Shown one piece after another: positions 8,674 through 17,780 of a stretch of DNA of 64,000 nucleotides (its first letter is position 1; each line of letters opens with the position of its first letter). The stretch is from Sphingomonas sp. (GTDB lineage: Bacteria > Pseudomonadota > Alphaproteobacteria > Sphingomonadales > Sphingomonadaceae): positions 1,116,001 to 1,180,000 of the forward strand of contig NZ_JAFKMA010000001.1 in assembly GCF_017304635.1 (NCBI RefSeq). Direction: 5' to 3'. The position numbers were made by a program, and so were the translations under genes. The notes beneath the pieces are model-generated. The model saw nothing but the letters and a program-made list of their open reading frames with translations. It did not search any database and was not told where the DNA came from.

Positions 8674-9647
8674 TCGCCGTCGCTCCACACGCGCCGCACG
8701 ATTCGCGTCGGCAGGCGGCGGGCATCGACCAACGCGATCTGGCGCAGAGCGATGCGGCCGAGCGAGACGTCGCTGGTCACCCGAAACCACTTCGTCGTGA
8801 CCGACGTGGTGGCGGCGGCATCGCCGGCATTGGCGCTGGCGAGCGGACCGCGGCTCCAGAACTCGCCCGCGCTGCTCCAGCCGAGCGGCGGTCGCGCCGC
8901 CAGCGCCTGGCGAACCTGATCGATCGAGACGCCACCCGGAGCCATCGCCGCGATCAGCGCGGCACGCTCGGGTTCGATCGTGTTCACGTTGATCGGTGCG
9001 GGATCGGTGTTGGGCAGCGCGCAGACATATCGGCGCAACCGGGTGTAAGCGTCGGGCGTGACCCCGGCAACGGCGCGGATCTCGCTCGCATCGACCATCA
9101 TCGTGTTGGCGGTGCGATAGGCGGGCGTGCGGCCGGCATAGACCGCATCCTCCGCACCGCCGGGATTGGGGCTGCCGTCGCTGTCGATCCAGTCGGCGGT
9201 CGCCGCGGCGATACCGTCGCTGCCGGGGACGCCGATCAGAGTGAGCAGCCGCGCGAACTGCATCACCGCAGCGGGGCGCGTCACGTAATTGCCGTTCGGG
9301 TCCACCGTGACCAGGCTGTTGAGGTTGAAGCAATTGCCGGCATCGCGCACGCGTGCCGTCGCGATGCCGTCGGGGATCGGCAGCGGAAACGGCGTGTCGC
9401 TCCATCCGCCCGCCAGCGACACGCGCGACGGGTTCTGCTTGAGCACGGTATCGATCTTGACCAGCGCCATCGTGCCAGCGGCATCCGCCCAGGCGCGCGC
9501 CTGCGCCATCGACACGGCATTCGCGCCTTGCCGCGTCGCCAGATTGAGCCGCTCGAGCGTCGCCGCCGCGACCGCGCCGACCACCGCGACCAGCAACAGC
9601 ACGGTCAGCAGCGCCGCGCCGCGCTCGCCTGGGCGATCAGCCCGCAT
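8670..9647 (-). CDS. gspK: Type II secretion minor pseudopilin GspK
   Basis: GspK forms the tip of the pseudopilus with GspI and GspJ. The prepilin leader is short and basic (MRADRPGERG), with the cleavage site before AALLTVLLLVAVVGAVAAATL. The 325-residue length with a large alpha domain insertion is typical of GspK and much longer than other pseudopilins. It overlaps gspJ by 11 bp and gspL by 4 bp. Confidence 0.93.
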   Translation of the reverse strand: MRADRPGERGAALLTVLLLVAVVGAVAAATLERLNLATRQGANAVSMAQARAWADAAGTMALVKIDTVLKQNPSRVSLAGGWSDTPFPLPIPDGIATARVRDAGNCFNLNSLVTVDPNGNYVTRPAAVMQFARLLTLIGVPGSDGIAAATADWIDSDGSPNPGGAEDAVYAGRTPAYRTANTMMVDASEIRAVAGVTPDAYTRLRRYVCALPNTDPAPINVNTIEPERAALIAAMAPGGVSIDQVRQALAARPPLGWSSAGEFWSRGPLASANAGDAAATTSVTTKWFRVTSDVSLGRIALRQIALVDARRLPTRIVRRVWSDGE

Positions 9648-10263
9648 TGATCGCCCCCGCGTTCACCGGATTGCCCGTACCAACCGCGAACATTTCGCGA
9701 AAGACCGTCCCGTCGCTTCGCGTGATCGTCAGTTCGATCGCGTCGGGCAGCTGCGTCCCCGGCTTGCCCTGCCAATTGTCGGTCCAGGCACCGCGCAGGC
9801 GATAGCGCAACGCGACGCTGGCGACGCGCGACAGCATCGCCGCCGGCGGCAACGGTCGTGCCCCGTCGAGCATCGGATAGGCGATCCGCCCGACCGTGCC
9901 GTCGTCGCCCAGCACATATTCGACCTTCTGCACGTCGGCCCGCGCCGCGCCGTCGATATTGTCCCAGCCGCCCCGCACCAGCCGCAGGAACGACGCGCCG
10001 TTGCCACCCTCCAGCGCGGGACGGACGTTACCGCCCATGTCGCGTGTCGTGCGCGGCATCGCCTGGGCAAGATCGCCCGCCAGGACGTTGTCGAACCGGT
10101 AGAGCGCGGCGATATCGTCGAGCTTGCGATTGGCCACGCCCTGCGCCCGCACGCTGAACGCGAGCAACGACGCCCCGGCCGCCGCGAGCAGACCGAAGAT
10201 CAGCAGCGCGATCAGCATCTCGACCAGCGTGAAGCCGTTGTGGGCGGGGCTACCGTCGATCAC
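9637..10263 (-). CDS. gspJ: Type II secretion minor pseudopilin GspJ
   Basis: The N-terminal methylation motif is NGFTLVEMLIALLIFG, cleaved after the glycine, followed by a hydrophobic helix and a beta-rich domain. 208 residues. The start is a GTG at 10263 that overlaps the gspI TGA (GTGA). GspJ assembles with GspI and GspK at the pseudopilus tip. Confidence 0.93.
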   Translation of the reverse strand: MIDGSPAHNGFTLVEMLIALLIFGLLAAAGASLLAFSVRAQGVANRKLDDIAALYRFDNVLAGDLAQAMPRTTRDMGGNVRPALEGGNGASFLRLVRGGWDNIDGAARADVQKVEYVLGDDGTVGRIAYPMLDGARPLPPAAMLSRVASVALRYRLRGAWTDNWQGKPGTQLPDAIELTITRSDGTVFREMFAVGTGNPVNAGAINAG

Positions 10264-10679
10264 CGTCCCGCTCCTGGCGTCGCGGTCGGCAGAGGAGCCG
10301 GCGTCGGCACGGGCATCGGCGGGCTGTCGCGCACCATGGTCAGCTTGGCGGCGGTGCCGGCGGCATCGGCGACCGCGACGTCGATCCGATAGACGCGATC
10401 GCCGTCGCCGAGCGGCGACACGATCCGTGTCCAGCGCCAGGAACGCCCGCCATTGGTCTCGCTGCCCTGTTCCGTCCCCAGCACCGGCACCCGGGCCGAG
10501 GTCATCGCCTCGACCGCGACGTTGCGCGCGACGATCCCGGCGAGTTGCGACCGGTCGAGCGCCGCCGCCCCGCGAAAGCTCGCCCCTTCCAGCCGGATCA
10601 GCGCCAGCGCCGCCAGGCTGAACACCGCCAGCGCCACCATCATCTCGACCAGCGTGAAGCCGCCGCTGCGCTCAGCCAT
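10260..10679 (-). CDS. gspI: Type II secretion minor pseudopilin GspI
   Basis: 139 residues starting MAERSGGFTLVEMMVALAVF, with a very short leader and the class III cleavage site after GG. The C-terminus carries a proline-rich tail (PPMPVPTPAPLPTATPGAGR) that is longer than usual. The ATG at 10679 lies inside the end of gspH, an 8-bp overlap. Confidence 0.93.
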   Translation of the reverse strand: MAERSGGFTLVEMMVALAVFSLAALALIRLEGASFRGAAALDRSQLAGIVARNVAVEAMTSARVPVLGTEQGSETNGGRSWRWTRIVSPLGDGDRVYRIDVAVADAAGTAAKLTMVRDSPPMPVPTPAPLPTATPGAGR

Positions 10680-11154
10680 CGACGCGCACCACGCCGTTCG
10701 CACCGATCGACACGCGCACCGACTGTCCTTCGCGGCGCAGTTCGATCCGAAGCGGGCGGTCGGCCATGCCGGTCGCGTCGAACACCACCCGGTCGCGGCC
10801 GTCGCTCGTCGTCGGCACCGCCGCGACGCCGTTCGACCATTGCGCGACCCGCAGCGGCTTGTCGTCGATCGGTTGCCAGCGTCCCGCCACGCGCTCGTCG
10901 AAGCCATAGCCGGCGGGGGTCACCCACACGCTGACCGGACGCGCGCCGACGATCGCGGCGTCGTGCGCTGCTTGCGTACGTGCCGCGAACCGCTCGGCAT
11001 TGTCGCGGATGCGCCCGCGCGGATCGGGCATCGCGAGCACGACCGCGCCCGCCGCCAGCGCGACGATCACCAGCACGATCATCAGTTCGACCAACGTGAA
11101 GCCGCGTTGCGCGAAACGGCGCGTCGATTCGACCGAGGCGCCGACGCGCGTCAC
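10672..11154 (-). CDS. gspH: Type II secretion minor pseudopilin GspH
   Basis: 160 residues. The prepilin motif is QRGFTLVELMIVLVIVALAAG after an 18-residue basic leader. The GspH beta domain follows (SVWVTPAGYGFDERVAGRW). The start is a GTG at 11154 that directly abuts the gspG TAG with no gap. It overlaps gspI by 8 bp. Confidence 0.92.
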   Translation of the reverse strand: MTRVGASVESTRRFAQRGFTLVELMIVLVIVALAAGAVVLAMPDPRGRIRDNAERFAARTQAAHDAAIVGARPVSVWVTPAGYGFDERVAGRWQPIDDKPLRVAQWSNGVAAVPTTSDGRDRVVFDATGMADRPLRIELRREGQSVRVSIGANGVVRVDG

Positions 11155-11658
11155 CTACTGCCAGCTACCGATATCGGCATTGGGCCCCTCGCCGCCTTCC
11201 TTGCCGTCGGCGCCGAGCGACCAGACGTCGAACGCGCCGTGCTGGCCCGGTGAGGCGTAAAGGTAGGGGTGACCCCACGGATCCTTCTCGATCTTCTTGA
11301 TATAGCCGCCGCGCTGATACGCCGAGGGATCGGCGAGCCCGGCCGGCGGCGACACCAGCGCCTGCAACCCCTGGTCCGTCGTCGGATAGCTGCCGATCTG
11401 TAGCTGATAGGCGTTCAGCGCGCTTTCCATGGTCGAGATGTCGGCCTTCGCCTTGGTCACCTTCGCCTTGTCGCCGAACGGCACGACGTTGATGACGACG
11501 ATCGCCGCGAGCAGGCCGATGATGACGATCACCACCATCAGTTCGACCAGTGTGAAGCCGCGTTCGGCGGAACGCCCAAAAGACGTGAAGCCGTGTTCGG
11601 CGGAACGCCCAAACGACCTGAAGCCCTCCTCATCGCCTCGATTTTTTCGATTACGCAT
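11155..11658 (-). CDS. gspG: Type II secretion major pseudopilin GspG
   Basis: GspG is the main subunit of the pseudopilus. The motif RGFTLVELMVVIVIIGLLAA (residues 33 on) gives cleavage after G34 and Glu+5. The calcium-site and C-terminal region DPWGHPYLYASPGQHGAFDVWSLGADG is well conserved. The leader is long (34 residues) because an 11-residue block is duplicated. ATG at 11658 is preferred because it is preceded by GAGGTGA at good spacing; an in-frame upstream ATG at 11679 would run into gspF. Confidence 0.96.
   Translation of the reverse strand: MRNRKNRGDEEGFRSFGRSAEHGFTSFGRSAERGFTLVELMVVIVIIGLLAAIVVINVVPFGDKAKVTKAKADISTMESALNAYQLQIGSYPTTDQGLQALVSPPAGLADPSAYQRGGYIKKIEKDPWGHPYLYASPGQHGAFDVWSLGADGKEGGEGPNADIGSWQ
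11560..11625 (-). repeat. 33-bp tandem duplication in the GspG leader
   Basis: Two copies of a 33-bp unit encode GFRSFGRSAEH and GFTSFGRSAER immediately before the genuine GFTLVEL motif. The reading frame is preserved because 33 is a multiple of three. Confidence 0.9.
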
Positions 11659-11665
11659 GGTCACC

Positions 11666-12892
11666 TCATTGTCCGGCAAGGGTTTCGAGTTGCAGGATCG
11701 GCAGCAGGATCGACAGCACGATCGACGCGACGATGCCGCCCATCACGACGATGATGATCGGTTCGAGCAGCGACAGCGCGGTCGCGGTGAAGCGGTCGAA
11801 CTCGCGCTCGAGATAATCGGCGGCGCGTTCGAGCATTTCGTCGAGCCGCCCCGACGCCTCGCCGGATGCCGCCATATAGGTCAATAGCGGCGGGAACACG
11901 TCCGACCGCCGCATCGCCGCCGACAGGCTGCCGCCGCCACGGATCGAATCGACGATCTCGTCGGTCGCGGCGCGCAGGCGCAAATTGTTGATCGTCCCCG
12001 CCGTCAGCGCCAGGCCGTCGAGCAGCGGCAGGCGGCTCGCCACCATCGTCGCCAGCGTCCGCGCCATCCGCGCGGCATGGAGGTCGCGGATCAGCCGGCC
12101 CAGGAACGGCAGGCGCAGCAACGCGCTGTCGAACGTCAGCTTGACCGCGGGATTCCTGAGCGACCGCCAGATCGCGACGCCGATCGCGGCGATCAGCAAC
12201 AGCATCAGCCACCAGTAATGCGCCATCACCCACGACACGCCCATCACCGCGCGCGTCAGGAACGGCAATTGCTGGCCGACATTGTCGAACTGTTCGACCA
12301 CCTGCGGCACGACGAAGATCATCAGCGAAGCGACGACCAGCACCGCGACCAGCGCCAGCACGGTCGGATAAGCGAGCGCGGTCAGGATCTTGCCGCGAAT
12401 CTCCGCCTGACGTTCGAGCAGGACCGACAGCCGTTCGAGGATCGTCGGCAGCGTCCCCGACCCCTCGCCCGCCGCGACCATCGCGCGGTAGAGCGGCGGG
12501 AAGCTCTTGGGCTCGCGCGCCATCGCCTCCGACAGGCGCCGGCCCTCGACGACGCCGGCATGGACCTTCTCGACCACCGTGCGGACATTGGCCTGTTCGG
12601 TCTGGCGCGTGATCGTCCGCAGCGACTCTTCGAGCGGCGCCACGCGGTTGAGCGTCGCCAATTGGCGCGTGAACAGCGTCAGCGCCTTGCCGTTCATCCG
12701 CGGCGCACCGCCCATCTCGAGCCGGAACGCCGTGCGCGTGCGCGGCGGCGGGCCGACACCCGGCTCGATCCGCACCACGTACATCCGCCGCCGGTCGAGC
12801 GTGTCGCGCGCCGCGTCGATGTCCGGCGCGGCGATATGCCCCTTCTGCTCGCGGCCGCCAGTGTCGATCGCGATATAGTCGAAGTCAGCCAT
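11666..12892 (-). CDS. gspF: Type II secretion inner-membrane platform protein GspF
   Basis: 408 residues with two copies of the T2SSF domain, each containing the helix-turn pattern of the family (FTRQLATLNRVAPLEESLR and MARTLATMVASRLPLLDGL), and three membrane segments (near residues 170-195, 220-240 and 375-400). GspF anchors the GspE ATPase to the membrane platform. ATG at 12892 overlaps the gspE stop by 8 bp. Confidence 0.96.
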   Translation of the reverse strand: MADFDYIAIDTGGREQKGHIAAPDIDAARDTLDRRRMYVVRIEPGVGPPPRTRTAFRLEMGGAPRMNGKALTLFTRQLATLNRVAPLEESLRTITRQTEQANVRTVVEKVHAGVVEGRRLSEAMAREPKSFPPLYRAMVAAGEGSGTLPTILERLSVLLERQAEIRGKILTALAYPTVLALVAVLVVASLMIFVVPQVVEQFDNVGQQLPFLTRAVMGVSWVMAHYWWLMLLLIAAIGVAIWRSLRNPAVKLTFDSALLRLPFLGRLIRDLHAARMARTLATMVASRLPLLDGLALTAGTINNLRLRAATDEIVDSIRGGGSLSAAMRRSDVFPPLLTYMAASGEASGRLDEMLERAADYLEREFDRFTATALSLLEPIIIVVMGGIVASIVLSILLPILQLETLAGQ

Positions 12893-14450
12893 CGCCCACC
12901 AGGTCGGCGACCTCGACGCGGGACACGCGCACGGCTTCCTCGGGCGTGGTGAGCCCGTCGCGCACCAGCCGCCGCGCCGCACTCGCCAGATTGTCGCTGC
13001 GCGCGAAGGCGTGTCGCGCGATCGCGACTTCGTCGCCGCCTTCGTTGATGAGCCGCCGGATCGTCTCGTCGACCCGCACCGCCTCGAACACGCCGATCCG
13101 GCCCTTGAACCCGGTCTGCGCGCACTGCTCGCACCCGCGCGGCTCATAGACGAGCGAGCCGATTTCGATCCCCAGCAGCGTCGCCAGCGCCTCGTCCGCC
13201 GCGACGGGGCGTCGGCAATGTTCGCACAATTTGCGCACCAGCCGCTGCGCGATCACCGCGCGCAGCGTCGAGGCGAGCAGGAACGGCTCGACCTTCATGT
13301 CGCGCATCCGCGTGATCGCGCCGACCGCGTCGTTGGTATGGACGGTGGACAGCACGAGATGCCCGGTCAGCGACGCCTGCACCGCGATCTCCGCCGTCTC
13401 GCGGTCGCGGATTTCGCCGACCATCACGACCTCCGGATCCTGGCGCAGGATCGCGCGCAGCCCGGCGGCGAAGGTCAGCCCGACCTTCGGGTTGACCTGC
13501 GTCTGGCTGACCCCCTCGATCGCATATTCGACCGGGTCCTCGATCGTCAGGATGTTGCGCGTGCCGTCGTTGAGCAGGCGCAGGGCGGCATAGAGCGTGG
13601 TGGTCTTGCCCGATCCGGTCGGTCCGGTGACCAGGACGATGCCGTTCGGTTCGGCGAGCGCGCCGCGCAACAGCCGATCGCTCGCGCTCGCCATGCCGAG
13701 CTGTTCGAGGTCGATCCCGGCATTGTCCTTGTCGAGGATGCGCAGCACCACGCGCTCACCCGCCCGGCTCGGCAGGGTCGAGACGCGCACGTCGAGCAGC
13801 TTGCCACCCAGCGTCAGGCCGATCCGGCCGTCCTGCGGCACGCGGCGCTCGGCGATGTCGAGCCGCGCCATCACCTTGATGCGGCTGACCACGACGGGCG
13901 CGACGTGCGGCGGCATGCGCAGCGTCTCGCGCAGCACGCCGTCGATCCGCATGCGGACGATCAGGCCGGTCTCGTAGGGCTCGATATGGATATCCGACAC
14001 GCCGTTGCGCGCGGCATCGGCGATGATGCCGTTGATGAGCCGGATCGCCGGCGCGTCGTCGGCGGTGTCGAGCAGATCGTCCGCGGTCGGCAGGTCGCTC
14101 GCCAGCATGTCGAGCTCGCCGATGCCCAGCGACCCCGCCGCCATCGCCGCCGCCTGCCCGTCCATCGCGTAGAAATCGCCGAGCAGCCGGTCGAACGCGT
14201 CGGCCGGCACCGTTTCGACCCTGAACGACCGCCCGAGCGCACGGCGCAGTTCGAGCAGCACTTTCGGATCGGCGCCGTCGCGCAACGAGACGATAGGCTC
14301 GCCCTGGCCGGGATCGAGCACCACGCCGAACCGCCGCGCGAACAGGTATGGCACGCCGACCATCTCGGTCATCGGCAATGGCGGGTCGGACGGCGCCGGC
14401 GCTGGCGCTACCTCCGCCTCGACCACGTCGCCGATCCGGATCACGTTCAT
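12885..14450 (-). CDS. gspE: Type II secretion ATPase GspE
   Basis: Hexameric cytoplasmic ATPase that powers pseudopilus assembly. 521 residues: N-terminal GspE-N domain, Walker A GPTGSGKTTT (around residue 275), Asp box, Walker B region (DPEVVMVGEIRDRETA), His box (GHLVLSTVHTNDA) and the tetracysteine zinc motif CEHC...CEQC. All signatures are intact. ATG overlaps the gspD stop (ATGA). Confidence 0.97.
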   Translation of the reverse strand: MNVIRIGDVVEAEVAPAPAPSDPPLPMTEMVGVPYLFARRFGVVLDPGQGEPIVSLRDGADPKVLLELRRALGRSFRVETVPADAFDRLLGDFYAMDGQAAAMAAGSLGIGELDMLASDLPTADDLLDTADDAPAIRLINGIIADAARNGVSDIHIEPYETGLIVRMRIDGVLRETLRMPPHVAPVVVSRIKVMARLDIAERRVPQDGRIGLTLGGKLLDVRVSTLPSRAGERVVLRILDKDNAGIDLEQLGMASASDRLLRGALAEPNGIVLVTGPTGSGKTTTLYAALRLLNDGTRNILTIEDPVEYAIEGVSQTQVNPKVGLTFAAGLRAILRQDPEVVMVGEIRDRETAEIAVQASLTGHLVLSTVHTNDAVGAITRMRDMKVEPFLLASTLRAVIAQRLVRKLCEHCRRPVAADEALATLLGIEIGSLVYEPRGCEQCAQTGFKGRIGVFEAVRVDETIRRLINEGGDEVAIARHAFARSDNLASAARRLVRDGLTTPEEAVRVSRVEVADLVGDG

Positions 14451-16651
14451 TGGCGCCGGATCCGCGTGGTGGTCGTCTTGACGGTCGGCACCGAGATGCG
14501 CGGATTCTCGATATTGCCGGGGATCGGCGCCGACGGGATCGGTGCGGCCGCGCCCATGTAATCGCGCACCAGCTGGTCGATCGACGGCTCCTCGTCGGGC
14601 CGCTGCCCGGCCTCCTGCAACCGCAGATAGCCGTAGCGCTGCTCGGTCGTGCGGCGCAGATCCTCGGGCGTCTTCATGATGCTGGCGCGGATGAAGACCA
14701 TCAGGTTGGTCTTGCTGCGCGACTTGCCCTTCGACTTGAACAGATTGCCGAGCACCGGAATGTCGCCAAGCAGCGGGATCTTCTCGATCGTGTTGCGCTC
14801 CTCGTCGCTCAACAGCCCGCCGATCACGGCAATGCGGCCGTCGTCGACGATCTGCACGGTCTCGAGCTCGCGCTTGTTGAGGATCAGGTCCGAATTGTCG
14901 CTGCTGACCGGCCCGGCGATCGAACTGACCTGGAGCCGGAGATAGAGCTTCACCGATCCGCCCGAATTGACCTGCGGCCGGACGTCGAGCGAGATGCCGA
15001 CATTCTCGCGCTGGGTCGTGCGGAACGTGTTGTCGAAATTGCTCGACAGCGCCTGCCCGGTGGTGATCGGGATTTCCTGCCCGACCAGGCTGTGCGCCTG
15101 CTGGTTGTCGATCGTGATGAGGTGCGGCACCTGCAACAGGTTCGACGTGGTGTCGCTCTTCACCGCATTGATGATCGTGCCGAAGATCGTGTCGCCGATC
15201 TTCCCGCCGAACCCGCCGAACCCGCCCGACGAACTGAGGATCGAGCTGATCGCCGATTGCGCGAGCGTGTCGCTGGCGGTGTTGTTGGTGGTCGTGACGG
15301 TCGTCGTGCCGTTGACCGTCGTGGTTGTCGTCGCCAGCTGGCGCGCGCCGATGGCGCCGGCGATCTGGAGGATGTTGGGCGCGGAGTTGGAGAAGGTCGA
15401 CGCCGCGAACGCCCCGCCGGTGATGTTGCCGAGCACGAACTGCGTGCCCAGCCGCGAGGCGGTCGTGTCGGACACTTCGGCGACGATCGCCTCGATCAGT
15501 ACCTGTTCGCGGCGCGTGTCGAGCTTGGCGATGACGTCGCTCAACTGCCGCTGGACGTCGGCCGGCGCCGCGATGACGATCGCGTTGGCGCCGGTGAAGC
15601 GCGTGATGACCGCGGCGCTGCGTCCGCCCAGGCCGGTGATCGCGGGGGTGCCGCCGGCCGTGGTGGTCGCCTGCGCGACTTGCGTGGCCGCCGCGATCGG
15701 CGCGGTGACGGTGGTGCCGGCGGTGGCGCCGTTCCCCGACTGGTTGCCGTTGAGCGTGTTGGTCGAGGGGGTCAGCCCCTGCGATTCAGGCGGCTGCGTG
15801 ACCGGCTGGCCGACCAGTTGCTGCAACACCGGCAGCAGCTGCGCGGCATCGGCATTCTCCAGGAACACGACGCGGATTTCCTGGCCCTGGCTCGCCTTGC
15901 GGTCGAGGTCGAGCGCGATCGCCGACAGCCGCGCGACGGTCTTCGCATCGCCGCGGATAAGGACGGAGTTCGAGCTTTCGACCGCGACCACGCTGGCGTT
16001 GAACGTGCCGGTGCTGGGCACGCCCGCGCTGCCGCCGCCGCCGAGCAACGAGGTCAGGACGGTCGCGATCTCCTTGGCGCTCGCATGCTGCAACGGCACG
16101 ATTCGCGTCGCCGCCCCGTCTGTGTCGAGCCGGCGCAGCACCTCGCGCACGCGGCGAACGTTGTCGGCGAAATCGACCACGACCAGCGAGTTGCTGCCCC
16201 GATTGGCGCTGACCGACCCTTGCGCGCTGACCAGCCCGCGCACGCTGTCGAGCGCTTGCGTCGCGTCGATCGAGCGCAGGCGGATGATCTCGGTCACGAA
16301 GGCATTGCGATTGGCACCCGCCGACCCGACCCGGGTCGGCTGCGCCGCTGCGCCTTCGACCGGCTGGATGCGGAAGGCGCCGTTGCTCGTCGGCACCGCG
16401 ACATAGCCGTTGGCGCGCATCGTCGAGAGGAAGGTCTCGAAATATTCCGACTTGCTCAGTGGCCGTTCGCTGACGACGGTCACCTTGCCCTGGACGCGGC
16501 TGTCGATGATGAAGGTGCGACCGGTGACGCGAGCGGCATCGGCGATGTACGCGCGGATGTCCGCATCGCGCACGTTGACCGTCGTCTGCGCGACCAGCGG
16601 CTCGGCAAGGGCCAGCGCCATCAGCGCGGCGGCAAGGATCGGCTTTCTCAT
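14447..16651 (-). CDS. gspD: Type II secretion outer-membrane secretin GspD
   Basis: 734 residues: signal peptide (about 1-21, ending LVAQ), N0 domain (TVNVRDADIRAYIADAARVTGRTF), N1-N3 domains, a Gly/Thr/Asn-rich loop in N3, and a C-terminal secretin domain with VPHL and GLLSDEERNTIEKIPLLGDIP motifs. The S-domain at the end contains YGYLRLQ. The secretin forms the outer-membrane channel. No lipoprotein pilotin gene is visible nearby. Confidence 0.96.
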   Translation of the reverse strand: MRKPILAAALMALALAEPLVAQTTVNVRDADIRAYIADAARVTGRTFIIDSRVQGKVTVVSERPLSKSEYFETFLSTMRANGYVAVPTSNGAFRIQPVEGAAAQPTRVGSAGANRNAFVTEIIRLRSIDATQALDSVRGLVSAQGSVSANRGSNSLVVVDFADNVRRVREVLRRLDTDGAATRIVPLQHASAKEIATVLTSLLGGGGSAGVPSTGTFNASVVAVESSNSVLIRGDAKTVARLSAIALDLDRKASQGQEIRVVFLENADAAQLLPVLQQLVGQPVTQPPESQGLTPSTNTLNGNQSGNGATAGTTVTAPIAAATQVAQATTTAGGTPAITGLGGRSAAVITRFTGANAIVIAAPADVQRQLSDVIAKLDTRREQVLIEAIVAEVSDTTASRLGTQFVLGNITGGAFAASTFSNSAPNILQIAGAIGARQLATTTTTVNGTTTVTTTNNTASDTLAQSAISSILSSSGGFGGFGGKIGDTIFGTIINAVKSDTTSNLLQVPHLITIDNQQAHSLVGQEIPITTGQALSSNFDNTFRTTQRENVGISLDVRPQVNSGGSVKLYLRLQVSSIAGPVSSDNSDLILNKRELETVQIVDDGRIAVIGGLLSDEERNTIEKIPLLGDIPVLGNLFKSKGKSRSKTNLMVFIRASIMKTPEDLRRTTEQRYGYLRLQEAGQRPDEEPSIDQLVRDYMGAAAPIPSAPIPGNIENPRISVPTVKTTTTRIRRQ

Positions 16652-17478
16652 TGGCCCCTTATCGTGACGGCGAGCGGCAGCGTCTGCTGGCCGCGCTCGA
16701 CGGTAATCATCAGATCGCTACCCGGTTTGAGACCCGCCAGCGCGCGCTCGACATCGGCCGGGCCGTTGAGCTGGACCCCGCCCGCCACGGTGATGACGTC
16801 GCCGTCGCGCAAGCCGATCGAATGGAATGCGGTGCCGTTACCCTGGGGGTGAACGATCAGTCCGGCAATCCGGCCATCGGCGATCCGTGGCGAGAATGCG
16901 ATGTCCGATCGGACCTGGCTGGCCGTGACGGTGCCCGGGTCGACCGCGCGGGTGTTCGGCACGCCCGGCGCCGGGGCCGACGCGGGGTTGGCCGAGGCGG
17001 GACCGCCCGATTGATCGATATAGAGTTCCTCGGGCACGCCGCCGCGCTCGATCGTGACGTGGTCGAACGCCACTGCCTTCAACCGCACGCCCGGCACGAT
17101 CTCCTCGCCGACGCCGACGCTGTTCTGGACGCCGTCCGGCCCGGCGATGATCGCCGACGCCTGGCCCGACGCATCGTCGAGGCGCGTGCCGTAGAGCGTC
17201 AGTTGCAGCGACGTCACCGTCGTCGCCGGCGCGCCTGCGCCCGACACGCGGAAGAACGGATCGATCGTCGACAGGATCGAGCCGGGCGCCCCCCCGACCC
17301 CTGCCGGCGCGATCCGCCAGTCGCCGAGCGGACCGAGCGGCGTCACCATCGCATAGAACAGCCGCGCGCACTGCACTGCCAGCACCGCGAGCAGCACCAG
17401 TTCGCCCAGCGAATAGACGTTCACGGCCGGCAACCGGCGGAGCAGAGCCCGCGCGCGAGGATTGAATTTCAATCGCAT
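16648..17478 (-). CDS. gspC: Type II secretion protein GspC
   Basis: First gene of the gsp operon. 276 residues: short basic cytoplasmic tail, TM helix (about 23-43), homology region that contacts the secretin (TVTSLQLTLYGTRLDD...GVGEEIVPGVRLKAV) and a C-terminal PDZ domain (residues about 195-270, HSIGLRDGDVITVAGGVQLNG). GspC couples the inner-membrane platform to GspD and helps choose substrates. Confidence 0.93.
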   Translation of the reverse strand: MRLKFNPRARALLRRLPAVNVYSLGELVLLAVLAVQCARLFYAMVTPLGPLGDWRIAPAGVGGAPGSILSTIDPFFRVSGAGAPATTVTSLQLTLYGTRLDDASGQASAIIAGPDGVQNSVGVGEEIVPGVRLKAVAFDHVTIERGGVPEELYIDQSGGPASANPASAPAPGVPNTRAVDPGTVTASQVRSDIAFSPRIADGRIAGLIVHPQGNGTAFHSIGLRDGDVITVAGGVQLNGPADVERALAGLKPGSDLMITVERGQQTLPLAVTIRGQ

Positions 17479-17780
17479 GATGCGCTCGCCATCCCTCCGG
17501 CTAGCCCCGCAACGTATCCGAAGTGTGTCATCGTGGTACGTTTAGCCGAACGAGCGGCGCTGGCGACAACCATTTTTACCCCAGCGCGAAATCGGTTTTC
17601 GTGTCGAGTCTCAAAAGAGTCATCGAACCGTTACCCAACCGTCACCGTCCTTTCGCCGACCTGTCGCAATCCCGGCCTAACCGCCGCGACAGACGCACCG
17701 CGCCGGGACCGATTCCGGACGTGACGGTCGTCGCAAACGGGTTGTCGAGCGCAATGACGCGCCGACCGGGGAGATACAAA
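17479..17780. other. Divergent intergenic region between gspC and the TonB receptor
   Basis: About 300 bp that must carry the promoters of the gsp operon (minus) and the receptor (plus). It is locally richer in A/T around 17565-17620. I see no clear operator palindrome or small gene. The receptor has GGGGAGA about 7 bp before its ATG. Confidence 0.6.

Noticed and set aside
17523-17780. N-terminal extension of the TonB receptor from an ATG at 17523.
   Set aside because: The added 86 residues show no signal peptide, and the true leader starts at 17781 with a ribosome site.
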